Origin: an uncultured Granulosicoccus sp.
GTDB taxonomy: Bacteria; Pseudomonadota; Gammaproteobacteria; Granulosicoccales; Granulosicoccaceae
Length of the DNA: 64,000 bases
Direction of reading: 5' to 3'
Assembly (NCBI GenBank): GCA_937991945.1
Contig: CALKLO010000001.1
Location: forward strand, 20,555-84,554
The position numbers were made by a program, and so were the translations under genes. Below the pieces are notes generated by a model. It was not told the DNA's origin, ran no database searches, and was given only the letters and a program-made list of their open reading frames with translations. This document shows positions 25,322 to 33,861 of the stretch, piece after piece. Position 1 is the first letter of the stretch; the number at the start of each line of letters is the position of its first letter.

Positions 25322-28105
25322 CTACGCCGCTCGGCTGAGCGAACTCGATAGGCCGAGTGCCTCTTCGATAGGGCAGGGCTTAGCAATGTGGTATCCCTGC
25401 GCGTAGTGCACACCTATTTCAGATAAGACTTGCACAATCGCCTCGTCCTCTACGAATTCTGCGACAGTCTTGATGCCCATGGCAACACCAACTTGGTGAA
25501 TAGCCCTTACCATTTCGCGATCGATAGGATTGTTAGCAATTTCCTTAACAAACTGGCCATCGATTTTTAGAATATCAACCGGTAAGTTTTTCAAATACCC
25601 GAACGAGCTTAAGCCCGATCCAAAATCATCGAGTGCAACAAGAGAACCTAAGCTTCGTATGTTGTTGATCAAATCAACAGCCACTGAGAAATGGGAAATT
25701 GCCGCTGTCTCGGTTAGCTCAAACCAGATTTGCGAAGGGTCAACACCATAGTAATCCAGCTTATCTTTTATATAGTCCTTTAGACGTGGGTCTGCCGCCG
25801 ATTGCCCAGACAGATTGATAGAGAAGCTACAGTCACCTCCTGGCCCACCTTTTAAGCCTGCAACCGTTTCGAATGCTTTTGCGATGACCCAACGATCTAT
25901 ATCGACCATTAAGTCATAGCGCTCTGCCGCCTGGATAAACTGCCATGGTGTGCTCAGGCTGCCATCCGGGTTTTGCAGGCGCAGGAGAAATTCATAGTGT
26001 TCGACAGCTTGGGCATCATTACGACATAGGCCATCGACGGATGCAACGGCTTGCACCATTAACGTAAACTCGTCTTGCTGTATGGCCTTTCGTAATCGTG
26101 GTAGCCAACTTAGTTCGACTGATCGTTCGGCAATAGCGTCATCAGTGTCGGAGTACACATACAAACTATTGCGACCAGAGTCTTTGGCGGCATAGCAAGC
26201 CATATCAGCCGACGCTAGAATATCTTTAATGTTGTTGCAGGTTTGATTAATGTGTACGACACCAATACTGGCACGTACTGCAAAGGCCTTGTTGTCATAA
26301 TGAAAGACATAGTTTTGGAAAAAATCATAGATACGCTGTGAGCGCTCTGCAACTTCTTCTTCATCGACGTTGATCATTAGGAGGCCAAATTCATCACCGC
26401 CGAGTCGAGATAATACATCGTTCTCGTGCATGGCCATTCTAATGTTGTCAGTTAAATCAGTAAGCAGTTGGTCACCCGCAACATGCCCGCAGGTATCGTT
26501 AATAACTTTGAACTGATCTAAATCCATGTAGCATAAGGCGTGAATTTTTTCGGATTCAGGAAAATCTTCGAGTAGTGTAGTTAGGGTGTTTTCGAAAAAG
26601 TGCCTGTTCGTGCATCCCGTTAGCGCATCATGGTTAGCTTGATAGGCTAATTTTTTTGTCAATTGACGCTCGTGACTGATGTCTCTAAGTACGAGTACAT
26701 GGCCTTTTACAATACCTTGGCGACTATACGAATTCGTCAACGTCAATCGTAATACGAAATCTGGATCATCCGATTCAAATAGCGTGACATCAAATTTGTC
26801 ATTGCCGCCGCGCTGCAAATTATCCAGCGCTTGTTCTACATTAAGTGCTGAGAACGCATCGCCTACCAAACTGAACTTAACAAAATTATCTAGCACTCGT
26901 CCTGTGGTGTCAGCAGCGGTTGCATCGAATAGTGTGGCAGCTGCTGGGTTGATATGAACAACTCGCCTATCCGCATCAAGTGCGATGATGGCATCTTGCA
27001 CCGTGTTAAGAGTTGTTTCTGCTTTGCCGCGTTCCTCTAATAGAGCGTCCTGAGAATTTATTCTTTGTCGTAAGGCGGTGCGGCGTGCCAATATGTATAT
27101 GGTGAATAAACCCGTAATGGCAAGAATACTAAGCAACGCTGTGCAGAAATACACTAAAGCGTTTTTGCTAAAACCGAAATCCTGTTGGAGCGTGATTGTT
27201 AAAGAAGAGTTTCCCGTTACCCAATCTTCGCTAATTTCTTTTTGAAGATACAAAGACTTTAAGTAGCTAGGCTTTGGTCGCGTCCCAAGTCTGCCATACA
27301 GCAATGTAGATTCATCGCTTGTATTAATGCGTGCGGTTACATCGAATGACTCAATGTTTTTGTTGATGCCTGCGAATAGTGATTCTAGGTTGATACTTAT
27401 CCAGAATCCGCCTGCGGATTGAAGCATGCGAGAAGCAGGCATGGAGGGTGCTGAGTTGCCTCGGTATACCGGTGAAAATAAAACAATATCACCGCCTGTA
27501 GGCCAACGTGATGGAAACGTGGCAAGTAACGGTGCATTCTCGGATGCAATAGTATCTAGCTTACCCCTTAGGCTATCAAGCTCAGACAAGTCTGCCCCGA
27601 GTAGACGGGCATTTTGTGGCTCCAATGGTTCTAGCATTGAGATGGGGTAGTAGGAGCTTTTCTCAGGTCGTATTTCAGTATGGCCGTGTATGCCGATGTC
27701 AGTGATACGAAAATTGAATAGACCTTGCTCACTCATTCGTTCTTCAAATGCGCCCCGATCTTTATGAAGAACATGATCATATCGGCCGATGCCAGTTATG
27801 TACTCTGCTTGCTCACGTAACTCCCGTGCAAACAAGGACATGTCTGGAGCGCTCGATGCACTGGATGCATAGTGAAGACCAATCAGGGAGGCCATTACCG
27901 TCTTAATTTCGGTTAGACGCTCGTTCAAATCTTGCGTTATATGATTTGCATCGTCCTCAATTTGATTGTTTTTTTCGTGATAATTGACGGTGTAGGTTGT
28001 ATAGAGTAATGCAGGAATCGCCGCTAAGATAAGAAATGCCAATGACATAGACACAGGCGAACCCAGTGAATATTTCAGAACAGCCCTTAGCGAAAAAAAT
28101 TTCAA
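25322..28105 (-). CDS. CHASE-PAS-GGDEF-EAL membrane c-di-GMP enzyme
   Basis: A 927-residue protein. Two membrane helices (about 20-38 and 313-340) bracket a periplasmic CHASE-type sensor (YYPISMLEPLEPQNARLLGADL, FSPVYRG). A PAS domain (about 365-480) precedes GGDEF (RLGGDEF, about 566-572) and EAL (about 680-915). The GGDEF active loop is intact. The EAL signature reads EFLLR, keeping the metal-binding Glu, and DDFGSG is present, so both synthesis and hydrolysis of c-di-GMP look possible. Start is TTG 28105, two bases after the stop of the binding-protein gene upstream, which makes the pair an operon and suggests that the periplasmic protein signals through this receptor. Confidence 0.9.
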   Translation of the reverse strand: MKFFSLRAVLKYSLGSPVSMSLAFLILAAIPALLYTTYTVNYHEKNNQIEDDANHITQDLNERLTEIKTVMASLIGLHYASSASSAPDMSLFARELREQAEYITGIGRYDHVLHKDRGAFEERMSEQGLFNFRITDIGIHGHTEIRPEKSSYYPISMLEPLEPQNARLLGADLSELDSLRGKLDTIASENAPLLATFPSRWPTGGDIVLFSPVYRGNSAPSMPASRMLQSAGGFWISINLESLFAGINKNIESFDVTARINTSDESTLLYGRLGTRPKPSYLKSLYLQKEISEDWVTGNSSLTITLQQDFGFSKNALVYFCTALLSILAITGLFTIYILARRTALRQRINSQDALLEERGKAETTLNTVQDAIIALDADRRVVHINPAAATLFDATAADTTGRVLDNFVKFSLVGDAFSALNVEQALDNLQRGGNDKFDVTLFESDDPDFVLRLTLTNSYSRQGIVKGHVLVLRDISHERQLTKKLAYQANHDALTGCTNRHFFENTLTTLLEDFPESEKIHALCYMDLDQFKVINDTCGHVAGDQLLTDLTDNIRMAMHENDVLSRLGGDEFGLLMINVDEEEVAERSQRIYDFFQNYVFHYDNKAFAVRASIGVVHINQTCNNIKDILASADMACYAAKDSGRNSLYVYSDTDDAIAERSVELSWLPRLRKAIQQDEFTLMVQAVASVDGLCRNDAQAVEHYEFLLRLQNPDGSLSTPWQFIQAAERYDLMVDIDRWVIAKAFETVAGLKGGPGGDCSFSINLSGQSAADPRLKDYIKDKLDYYGVDPSQIWFELTETAAISHFSVAVDLINNIRSLGSLVALDDFGSGLSSFGYLKNLPVDILKIDGQFVKEIANNPIDREMVRAIHQVGVAMGIKTVAEFVEDEAIVQVLSEIGVHYAQGYHIAKPCPIEEALGLSSSLSRAA

Positions 28106-28106
28106 G

Positions 28107-29093
28107 TTACCTATGCTTCTTAGCGTTGATCAGTGTAGATTCTTCCAAATTGATGTTGGCAGCGTCTAGAAGAGATTCATTGATCCATGTGTCCCAGCGT
28201 CTATTGGTCACGAGAGGAATGTCTAACGCTCTAACGCCGTTGAGTATTGCAATTGTTGAATCTGCTGCCCATTCCCCATGTTCTTCGGGTATTTTTGTAT
28301 AGCCGATTGCTGAATAGGGCATCATCCACTCGTTGTTGGTTAAGCTGAGTGTTCGCGTGTTGGCTGCAACCCATTCAGCCGCTTCCTCTGGAGAGAATTT
28401 TGAAATGCCTGAGTGACTGCCCATGACCACCATGTCGTAGTTCTGAGCGATCAGAAAACCTGCTTTCCAATCCGTGAAATTTTCTACTAAAATTCTATCA
28501 ACGGTTATTTCAAGTTTTTCGGCGACAGTGACTACACGACTATAGTTTTTCATTTCACTAAGCGTGCTAGCACCTAGATAAGCGATACGAGTTGCATGGT
28601 CTATAGGCAAGTTTGAAGAGCTAACGCCTTCCATTAGCATGGGCTTTATTGGTGCAATCTCGACAATGCCTGTGATGTTCTTGGCCGGAAAGCCATACTC
28701 ATCAACTGTCCAGTTAATACCCGAAAACACCACTGGTACATCGCCGTCTAACAGGTGGGGCACAATAAGATACTTAGCGGCGTTGTCGTCTGACGTTATA
28801 ACAACATCTGGCTTTAGATCTTTAATAAGCTCGTAAGCTGCTTGACCGGCAGATACCTTATCGTCGGTCGTTTTCCGACGTTTGGTGTCCATGTAAAATG
28901 CAGTAATGTTGCACTGATCATGAAGCCGGCTTTTCAGTCCGCGTGCAACACCATCCGACCATTGGTGACCCGCATGGTACGAGGCTACATACAAGCAATT
29001 GGGCTTGTTACCTGTTTGCGCAATGCTTCCAGAACTGAAAGATGCGCAGATCGCCAAAAGAGAAAAAATGCCGGTAGGCCATCTAGTTTGCAT
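28107..29093 (-). CDS. Periplasmic ABC-type substrate-binding protein paired with a c-di-GMP enzyme
   Basis: A 328-residue secreted protein (signal peptide about 1-25, ending GSIAQ) resembling the ABC_sub_bind family: YVASYHAGHQWSDGVARGL, LKPDVVITSDDNAAKYLI, VPVVFSGINW and a C-terminal AILNGVRALDIPLVTNRRWDTWIN. No transporter genes accompany it; instead it is joined to the CHASE-GGDEF-EAL gene by a 1-base gap. It is likely a ligand sensor subunit rather than a transport component. The ligand is unknown. Confidence 0.8.
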   Translation of the reverse strand: MQTRWPTGIFSLLAICASFSSGSIAQTGNKPNCLYVASYHAGHQWSDGVARGLKSRLHDQCNITAFYMDTKRRKTTDDKVSAGQAAYELIKDLKPDVVITSDDNAAKYLIVPHLLDGDVPVVFSGINWTVDEYGFPAKNITGIVEIAPIKPMLMEGVSSSNLPIDHATRIAYLGASTLSEMKNYSRVVTVAEKLEITVDRILVENFTDWKAGFLIAQNYDMVVMGSHSGISKFSPEEAAEWVAANTRTLSLTNNEWMMPYSAIGYTKIPEEHGEWAADSTIAILNGVRALDIPLVTNRRWDTWINESLLDAANINLEESTLINAKKHR

Positions 29094-29272
29094 AAACCCT
29101 AACTCATCCGAAGTTGAGCGCCTTCAACGGGCGCTACTACGGGGTTATCGGCAAATTAACTAGTGGGTGTATAGCCGTTAGGTTTCATTTTCCGGTCGTC
29201 TGGAAACAAAGAAAGCCGCTAGACACAAAAATATGAACTAGTTCAACATTTGAGGGGCGGTGTTACTCGCTC

Positions 29273-29500
29273 TTAACTTTTGGTGAAAGAGTCAATTCCT
29301 GCTTTGCACGCGCTAACTACACGACGCCCGAAAGTTGCGACAGTTTCGGGCTTGCTCAGATCTAATCTCACTTTTTGTCCCCACAGCACGTAGGCCAGAT
29401 ATATCAGCGCAAGCGGCCATGAGAGCGTGAATAGAACAACGATGATAATAATATTTACGGTGCTCCATCCAGGAGCTAACTGCTGTTTTAGATCATTCAT
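29273..29500 (-). CDS. Small membrane protein, DUF2852-like
   Basis: A 75-residue protein with one long hydrophobic stretch (about 13-44, INIIIIVVLFTLSWPLALIYLAYVLWG). The W-P-L-A-L-x-Y-L-x-Y-x-x-W-G core resembles DUF2852, small inner-membrane proteins of unknown function. It lies downstream of the universal stress protein on the same strand with a 117-base gap, so it could be part of the SulP-Usp unit or independent. ATG start; about 180 gene-free bases separate it from the signalling pair to its left. Confidence 0.55.
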   Translation of the reverse strand: MNDLKQQLAPGWSTVNIIIIVVLFTLSWPLALIYLAYVLWGQKVRLDLSKPETVATFGRRVVSACKAGIDSFTKS

Positions 29501-29617
29501 GCTGTGTTTGTCTCGATGCTAGTCATTGCTCCTCGGCCATGAACTATTGAGCTAGTACAGGGTCGAGTGTGAGCGTTTTATCGATACTAATATAGAGATA
29601 GATTGCTAAATTCCAAC

Positions 29618-30472
29618 TCAGCGAAATAGCAGAACTGGAACCTTGCAAGAGCGAATCATTTCTGTGGTCGTGGAGCCAATGATTAAATTGCGAATTCTGG
29701 AGTGTCCGTAAGCACCCATCAAAAGGAGATCGAAACCCGCTAATTCAATATTTTCGGCGATGACCGTTTCAGGTTGGCCTGCTAGAAACTCACCACTAGC
29801 GTTGTATCCGCCGTCTTTTAGTGTCGCTACAGCGCCTTCAAGTTGGTGCAGCATTTCATCGGAGTAGGGGCCAACTGTCAGTACGTGGCATTCCAATTTG
29901 TTGTACTGCGCCTGCTTTGCAAAGTACTGAACCGCCTTTACAGAACTTGGCCCGCCATCGAAAGCGACCAGTACTTTTTTGATTGGCTTGAAGCTACGCG
30001 AAGCCACCAGCACGGGTAAATGGGTGGATCGGACCACACGTTCGAGGTTTGAGCCTAAATGGCCAGTGTCAAAGTCTGCTGCTTCGCCGCGTTTGCCAAT
30101 GACGATGAGGTCGGCGTCGGCTTCACGTGCGTTTACAGAATCGACTATTTCGCCGTTGCGAAGCTTGGTCGTGACGTTTGACACACCTCGTTCCTTGAGC
30201 AGTGTTTCGGCGTCTTCCAGGATGGCACGCCCTCGCTTTTGAGAGAGCCGGGCTGTTTGTGCGTCGAGTTCGGCAAGTTCTGCCAGTAGGGCAGAGCGTG
30301 CGCCTAAGCCAATACTGCCACTGAGATTGAAGGGGTCGCTGGATACATCGCGACGCCCTAACACATGCATAACCTCGACATCTGTCGGTGTGTGCTCGGC
30401 TATCCAGGCGGCGTGTTCGCACACGCTCGCCGAGTAAGCAGAACCATCGATAACGGCTAGTAGTTTCGACAT
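29618..30472 (-). CDS. Tandem universal stress protein (UspA x2)
   Basis: The ATG at 30472 is chosen over the in-frame TTG 30478 because GGAGG lies 8 bases before the ATG but only 2 before the TTG. The 284-residue protein has two UspA domains (about 1-150 and 155-284). The second keeps the ATP-binding pattern G-x2-G-x9-G-S/T as GAYGHSRIRNLIIGSTT; the first has IGKRG...HLGSNLERVVRS. It follows the SulP gene by 15 bases. SulP and Usp proteins are frequently paired, and the stress protein may regulate the transporter (inference). Confidence 0.9.
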   Translation of the reverse strand: MSKLLAVIDGSAYSASVCEHAAWIAEHTPTDVEVMHVLGRRDVSSDPFNLSGSIGLGARSALLAELAELDAQTARLSQKRGRAILEDAETLLKERGVSNVTTKLRNGEIVDSVNAREADADLIVIGKRGEAADFDTGHLGSNLERVVRSTHLPVLVASRSFKPIKKVLVAFDGGPSSVKAVQYFAKQAQYNKLECHVLTVGPYSDEMLHQLEGAVATLKDGGYNASGEFLAGQPETVIAENIELAGFDLLLMGAYGHSRIRNLIIGSTTTEMIRSCKVPVLLFR

Positions 30473-30487
30473 GCTCAAAGCCTCCGT

Positions 30488-31978
30488 TTAATGACCCATC
30501 ATATCGTCAAGTGCACCAGGTTTGTCATGAATAGCTAGCTGGTCGACAATCGTTTCACTGGCTTTATTCAACCCAATAATTTCCACTTCGCTACCTTCAC
30601 GGCGGAATTTCATGACCACCATGTCAAGCGCTTGGACGCTACTAATATCCCAAATATGCGCCAAACTGACGTCTATCACAACCGCATCTAGGGCTTCTTT
30701 GAAATCGAAAGAATTGGTGAATTCATCGCTGGACGCAAAAAACAGCTGACCTTCGACCAGGTAGGTGCGTTTGAGGCCATCGTCCGACAATGTTGTCGTT
30801 ACACGGAATATTTGCGAGATTTTCCAAGCAAAGAAAATTCCGGAGAACAATACGCCAACCAAAACGCCAATAGCCAAGTTATGTGTCGTAACAACCACGA
30901 TGACGGTAGCGAGCATGACAATGGATGAACTTCTTGGGTGATCTTTAAGGTTAACGATAGAGGACCAGCTAAATGTACCGATGGAAACCATAATCATGAT
31001 GGCGACCAAGGCTGCCATAGGGATCTGTTTTACCCAGTCACCTAAGAAAACGATCATGAGCAGCAGGAACATGCCTGCGCAAAACGTCGAGAGACGGCCG
31101 CGGCCACCGGATTTTACGTTAATGATTGACTGTCCAATCATTGCGCAACCCGCCATTCCGCCGATAAAGCCCGTGGCTGTGTTAGCGATGCCTTGACCAA
31201 TGCATTCGCGATTTTTGTCACTGCGTGTATCGGTCAGCTCGTCAACGATCGAAGCTGTCATGAGTGATTCTAATAAACCCACCGCTGCAACCGCTGCCGA
31301 GTAAGGGAAGATAATTTTTAGCGTTTCTAAATTCAATGGAATATCGGGTAGAAGGAAAATGGGCAAGCTATCTGGCAGCTCTCCCATATCGCCTACCGTT
31401 CGAATGTCCAAGCCAAGAGCTAGAGACACCCCGGTTAATAAAATGATGCAGACAAGCGGAGAGGGGATCACGGAGGTGATTCGCGGCAACAGATAGATAA
31501 TGCCTAAGCCGGCTGCAACCATGACGTAGGTCAAATTAGGGACATCAATGAGTTCGGGCAGCTGTGCCATGAATATGAGAATTGCCAAAGCGTTGACGAA
31601 ACCTGTCATGACAGAGCGGGACACAAAGCGCATCACAGCCCCAAGCTTTAATAGACCTGCAACGATTTGCAGCAAGCCAGCGAGAACCGTAGCTGCCAGG
31701 AGGTATTCCAAGCCGTATTCTTTGACTAGAGTGACCATGAGAACCGCAGTGGCGGCTGTGGCGGCGGATATCATGCCTGGCCGTCCGCCTGTGATCGAGA
31801 CAATCACGGCAATCGAGAAGGAGGCATAGAGTCCGACTTTAGGATCTACCCCTGCAATGATAGAGAAGGCTATTGCTTCAGGGATGAGTGCCAGTGCTAC
31901 AACCAAGCCTGCCAAGATATCGGCTCGAATATTGCCAAACCATTCTAGCTGCCAACGGGCAAGAGAATCTGTATTCAC
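30488..31978 (-). CDS. SulP-family anion transporter with STAS domain
   Basis: A 496-residue inner-membrane protein with about 11 hydrophobic helices (residues 20-380) and a cytoplasmic STAS domain (about 400-490, [23 protein letters not shown]). The SulP core is clear: [31 protein letters not shown] and [13 protein letters not shown]. SulP proteins move sulfate, bicarbonate or other anions with sodium or protons; BicA-type bicarbonate uptake is one option but the substrate cannot be read. Start GTG 31978 lacks a good Shine-Dalgarno. It heads an operon with the universal stress protein. Confidence 0.88.
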   Translation of the reverse strand: MNTDSLARWQLEWFGNIRADILAGLVVALALIPEAIAFSIIAGVDPKVGLYASFSIAVIVSITGGRPGMISAATAATAVLMVTLVKEYGLEYLLAATVLAGLLQIVAGLLKLGAVMRFVSRSVMTGFVNALAILIFMAQLPELIDVPNLTYVMVAAGLGIIYLLPRITSVIPSPLVCIILLTGVSLALGLDIRTVGDMGELPDSLPIFLLPDIPLNLETLKIIFPYSAAVAAVGLLESLMTASIVDELTDTRSDKNRECIGQGIANTATGFIGGMAGCAMIGQSIINVKSGGRGRLSTFCAGMFLLLMIVFLGDWVKQIPMAALVAIMIMVSIGTFSWSSIVNLKDHPRSSSIVMLATVIVVVTTHNLAIGVLVGVLFSGIFFAWKISQIFRVTTTLSDDGLKRTYLVEGQLFFASSDEFTNSFDFKEALDAVVIDVSLAHIWDISSVQALDMVVMKFRREGSEVEIIGLNKASETIVDQLAIHDKPGALDDMMGH

Positions 31979-32379
31979 GATAGGGATCTGTACTCAAAAA
32001 GTTGTGAAATGCTATGCACGCAGTAGGCCTTGATAGGATTTTGGATGAAGCTTGGCCAGTTTTGAGCTTCGCATTGCTTATAAAAAAGCAAAAAAAGGCC
32101 CGCCTGTCGTATACTCAAGGCCGTAGGTCACTGCAATGTACTGTTACATGAACTGTAGCGCATAGATGCACGCTGTGGTGAGACCTGAGAGAGATTGACC
32201 TTTGCCTGAGAGTAATTGCAGCGGCGATCCGAAAAATATCCGTAACACTAAAGTAAGTTGCGATTTATGGCGGGAAGGTCCTGCCTCCTTAAATACCTAA
32301 TTCGCGGTGCTTAGCACTAAGCGGTTAAATTGCATCCACAGATGAAAAGTTGTAAGAAACTCAAGGTGATAGAAGACGT
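31979..32379. other. 401-base divergent intergenic region with possible leader RNAs
   Basis: No credible gene. It separates the SulP gene (minus) from the low-complexity protein (plus). It holds a phased direct repeat (32184-32218), a GC-rich inverted repeat GGCGGGA / TCCTGCC (32269-32286), and on the minus strand a GC-rich patch followed by a run of seven Ts (32091-32104), which looks like an intrinsic terminator. The minus strand also reads CTCTCAGGCAAAGG, the 3' core motif of glycine riboswitches, but the matching 5' half was not found. Confidence 0.5.
32184..32218. repeat. Direct repeat CCTGAGAG-N2-ATTG, 21-base period
   Basis: CCTGAGAGAGATTG (32184-32197) and CCTGAGAGTAATTG (32205-32218) match at 12 of 14 positions and start exactly 21 bases apart, two helical turns. 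This spacing suggests a tandem protein site or paired RNA elements. Confidence 0.5.
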
Positions 32380-33816
32380 ATGACGAACAGTGAGTTGCCA
32401 GCTTCGGGGTCAAATTCGGGCGCGAGTTCAACAGATGGTCAATCAGAATCATCTACCGCTAAAAGCCCACAACGACGGAATCAGCGAGGAAGAAACCGTC
32501 AAAATACCAACGGTGGACAGCGTGCTGAGGGTGGTGGCAGTAACAATAACAACCGTAATAACAACGCTAACGCTGGCAACAGTAAAAATACTAACAATAA
32601 CCGTAATCGGAACAATCGCAATAACCGGAACCGTCCTCGCGACAACGACGACATCGGTAATCGGATTGAACGAGGCAATCGTGCCCTGAAGCCGCCTCGT
32701 GAAATTACCGAGGAAATGGACAACATTGGTAATCGTGCATTGCCAGAGCCTACAGCTGCGGCCGAGTACGACGACGAAAACGACAACGTTGGTAATCGCG
32801 ATCATTGCAACGTCAATAATCGCTTTCCCTCAGACAGCAATCTCATTGGAATGGAAGATCCCTACCAAGTGGGTAGCTTGGTCGGAGGCGGTAATGGACG
32901 CTCCTCGCAAGGAAATAGAGGCAAAGGGCGTGCGAACCAGAATCGGCGACCGCAGCAGGGCCAGGGGCAACCAGGTCAGCAGCGCGGGCAGAGAAATGCT
33001 CAGCCAAGACCCAACAATCGCAATAACAACGCCAACAGCAACAACCCTAACAATAACCAGAACAGAAATAATCCGAACCGGAACAACCCGAATCGCAACA
33101 AGCCTAGCCAAGGCAATGCTGAAGACGGGCAAGGGGCAGCACCGCAAGGCGCTAACCCGCAAACTGCTGGGCAAGGTCAACCTCGTGGCAGAAATCAAAA
33201 CCGCAATCGCAACCAAAACCGCAATAGAAATCAGAACCGTAACCCGCGTCAGCAGGGTGAGAACGGCGCTGCTAATGCAAATTCGAGCGACTCTACGGCT
33301 CAAACGCCTAACACAGCTCCGGTAGCTAACAACGCTGCGCCTAATCATTCGGCTGCATCGTCACCTGTGTCTGCGCCTACGTCCGCGACTGCGTCCGCGC
33401 CGGTGAATACGACCGCGACTGCGTCCGCATCCGCACCCGTACGTACATCTGCGCCGACATCGTCGCCCGCTCAAGCGTCGGTTAATACGACGCAATCAGC
33501 AGCACCTCAGGCCAACGCATCCACTGGAAGTGGAGCTCCGGAAGCTGTGAAGAAGCCACGTGCTCCGAGAAAACCACGTATAGCCACAGAATCAAGTGAA
33601 GCGGCCAAGCCTGCGGCGGTTGAAAAGAAGCCTCGGGCAAAACCTGCAGCGTCTGCAACTGAGGCTACTGGAGAGGCAGCGCCGGTTAAGAAGCCACGCG
33701 CTGTGAAGAAAAAAGTCAGTAGTAAGGCGGCTCCTGCAGAAGGTGATGTCGTCAAGAAACCTAGGGCTGCTCCCAAACCTCGTGCAAAGAAGCCACCTGC
33801 AGACGCTAGCGAATAG
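32380..33816 (+). CDS. Low-complexity Asn/Arg/Gly-rich, apparently disordered protein
   Basis: A 478-residue protein with no recognised domain, signal peptide or membrane helix. Residues 1-85 are rich in N, R, G and S. Residues 88-145 carry three D/E-rich repeats of the form D-x-I/V-G-N-R (DDIGNR, DNIGNR, DNVGNR). The middle (170-310) is N/R/Q/P/G-rich with NRNQNRNRNQ runs, then an A/S/T/P linker (310-385), and a Lys/Pro/Ala tail with KKPRA repeats like histone H1. It is strongly basic and should bind nucleic acid or condense. Start ATG 32380 has AAGGTG upstream (32363-32368). The long ORF could arise from repeats, but an ATG, stop-free 1.4 kb and a stop-codon hairpin support a real gene. Confidence 0.75.
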   Translation: MTNSELPASGSNSGASSTDGQSESSTAKSPQRRNQRGRNRQNTNGGQRAEGGGSNNNNRNNNANAGNSKNTNNNRNRNNRNNRNRPRDNDDIGNRIERGNRALKPPREITEEMDNIGNRALPEPTAAAEYDDENDNVGNRDHCNVNNRFPSDSNLIGMEDPYQVGSLVGGGNGRSSQGNRGKGRANQNRRPQQGQGQPGQQRGQRNAQPRPNNRNNNANSNNPNNNQNRNNPNRNNPNRNKPSQGNAEDGQGAAPQGANPQTAGQGQPRGRNQNRNRNQNRNRNQNRNPRQQGENGAANANSSDSTAQTPNTAPVANNAAPNHSAASSPVSAPTSATASAPVNTTATASASAPVRTSAPTSSPAQASVNTTQSAAPQANASTGSGAPEAVKKPRAPRKPRIATESSEAAKPAAVEKKPRAKPAASATEATGEAAPVKKPRAVKKKVSSKAAPAEGDVVKKPRAAPKPRAKKPPADASE

Positions 33817-33825
33817 CGCCTGCAG
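33797..33825 (+). other. Hairpin spanning the stop codon of the low-complexity gene
   Basis: CTGCAGACGCT (33797-33807) pairs with AGCGCCTGCAG (33815-33825) over 11 bp with one mismatch; the 7-base loop AGCGAAT leads into the TAG stop (33814-33816). No T-tract follows on the plus strand. Confidence 0.5.
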
Positions 33826-33833
33826 ATGACGTT

Positions 33834-33861
33834 GAAGAAAACCCGAATTACATATTCGGGT
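33834..33861 (-). terminator. Terminator with the ETF-QO stop codon in its loop
   Basis: On the minus strand a perfect 8-bp stem ACCCGAAT / ATTCGGGT (33861-33854 and 33848-33841) encloses ATGTA, and TTTCTTC follows. The TAA stop of the ETF-ubiquinone oxidoreductase gene (33850-33848) lies in the loop and the first base of the second stem arm. Confidence 0.7.

Noticed and set aside
32160..32300. A complete glycine riboswitch on the minus strand
   Set aside because: Only the CTCTCAGGCAAAGG part and a preceding CGCCG are seen; the GGAGAG strand and a closing stem are missing, so only a low-confidence similarity is reported.
32560..33250. Short repeated nucleotide units that might be read as CRISPR-like or tandem repeats
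   Set aside because: They are repeated codons for Asn, Arg and Gln inside one open frame, with no fixed repeat/spacer unit.
32449..33348. Long open frames on the minus strand within the low-complexity gene
   Set aside because: They consist of V/I/L-rich repeats that mirror the Asn/Arg codons of the plus-strand gene and have no plausible start context.
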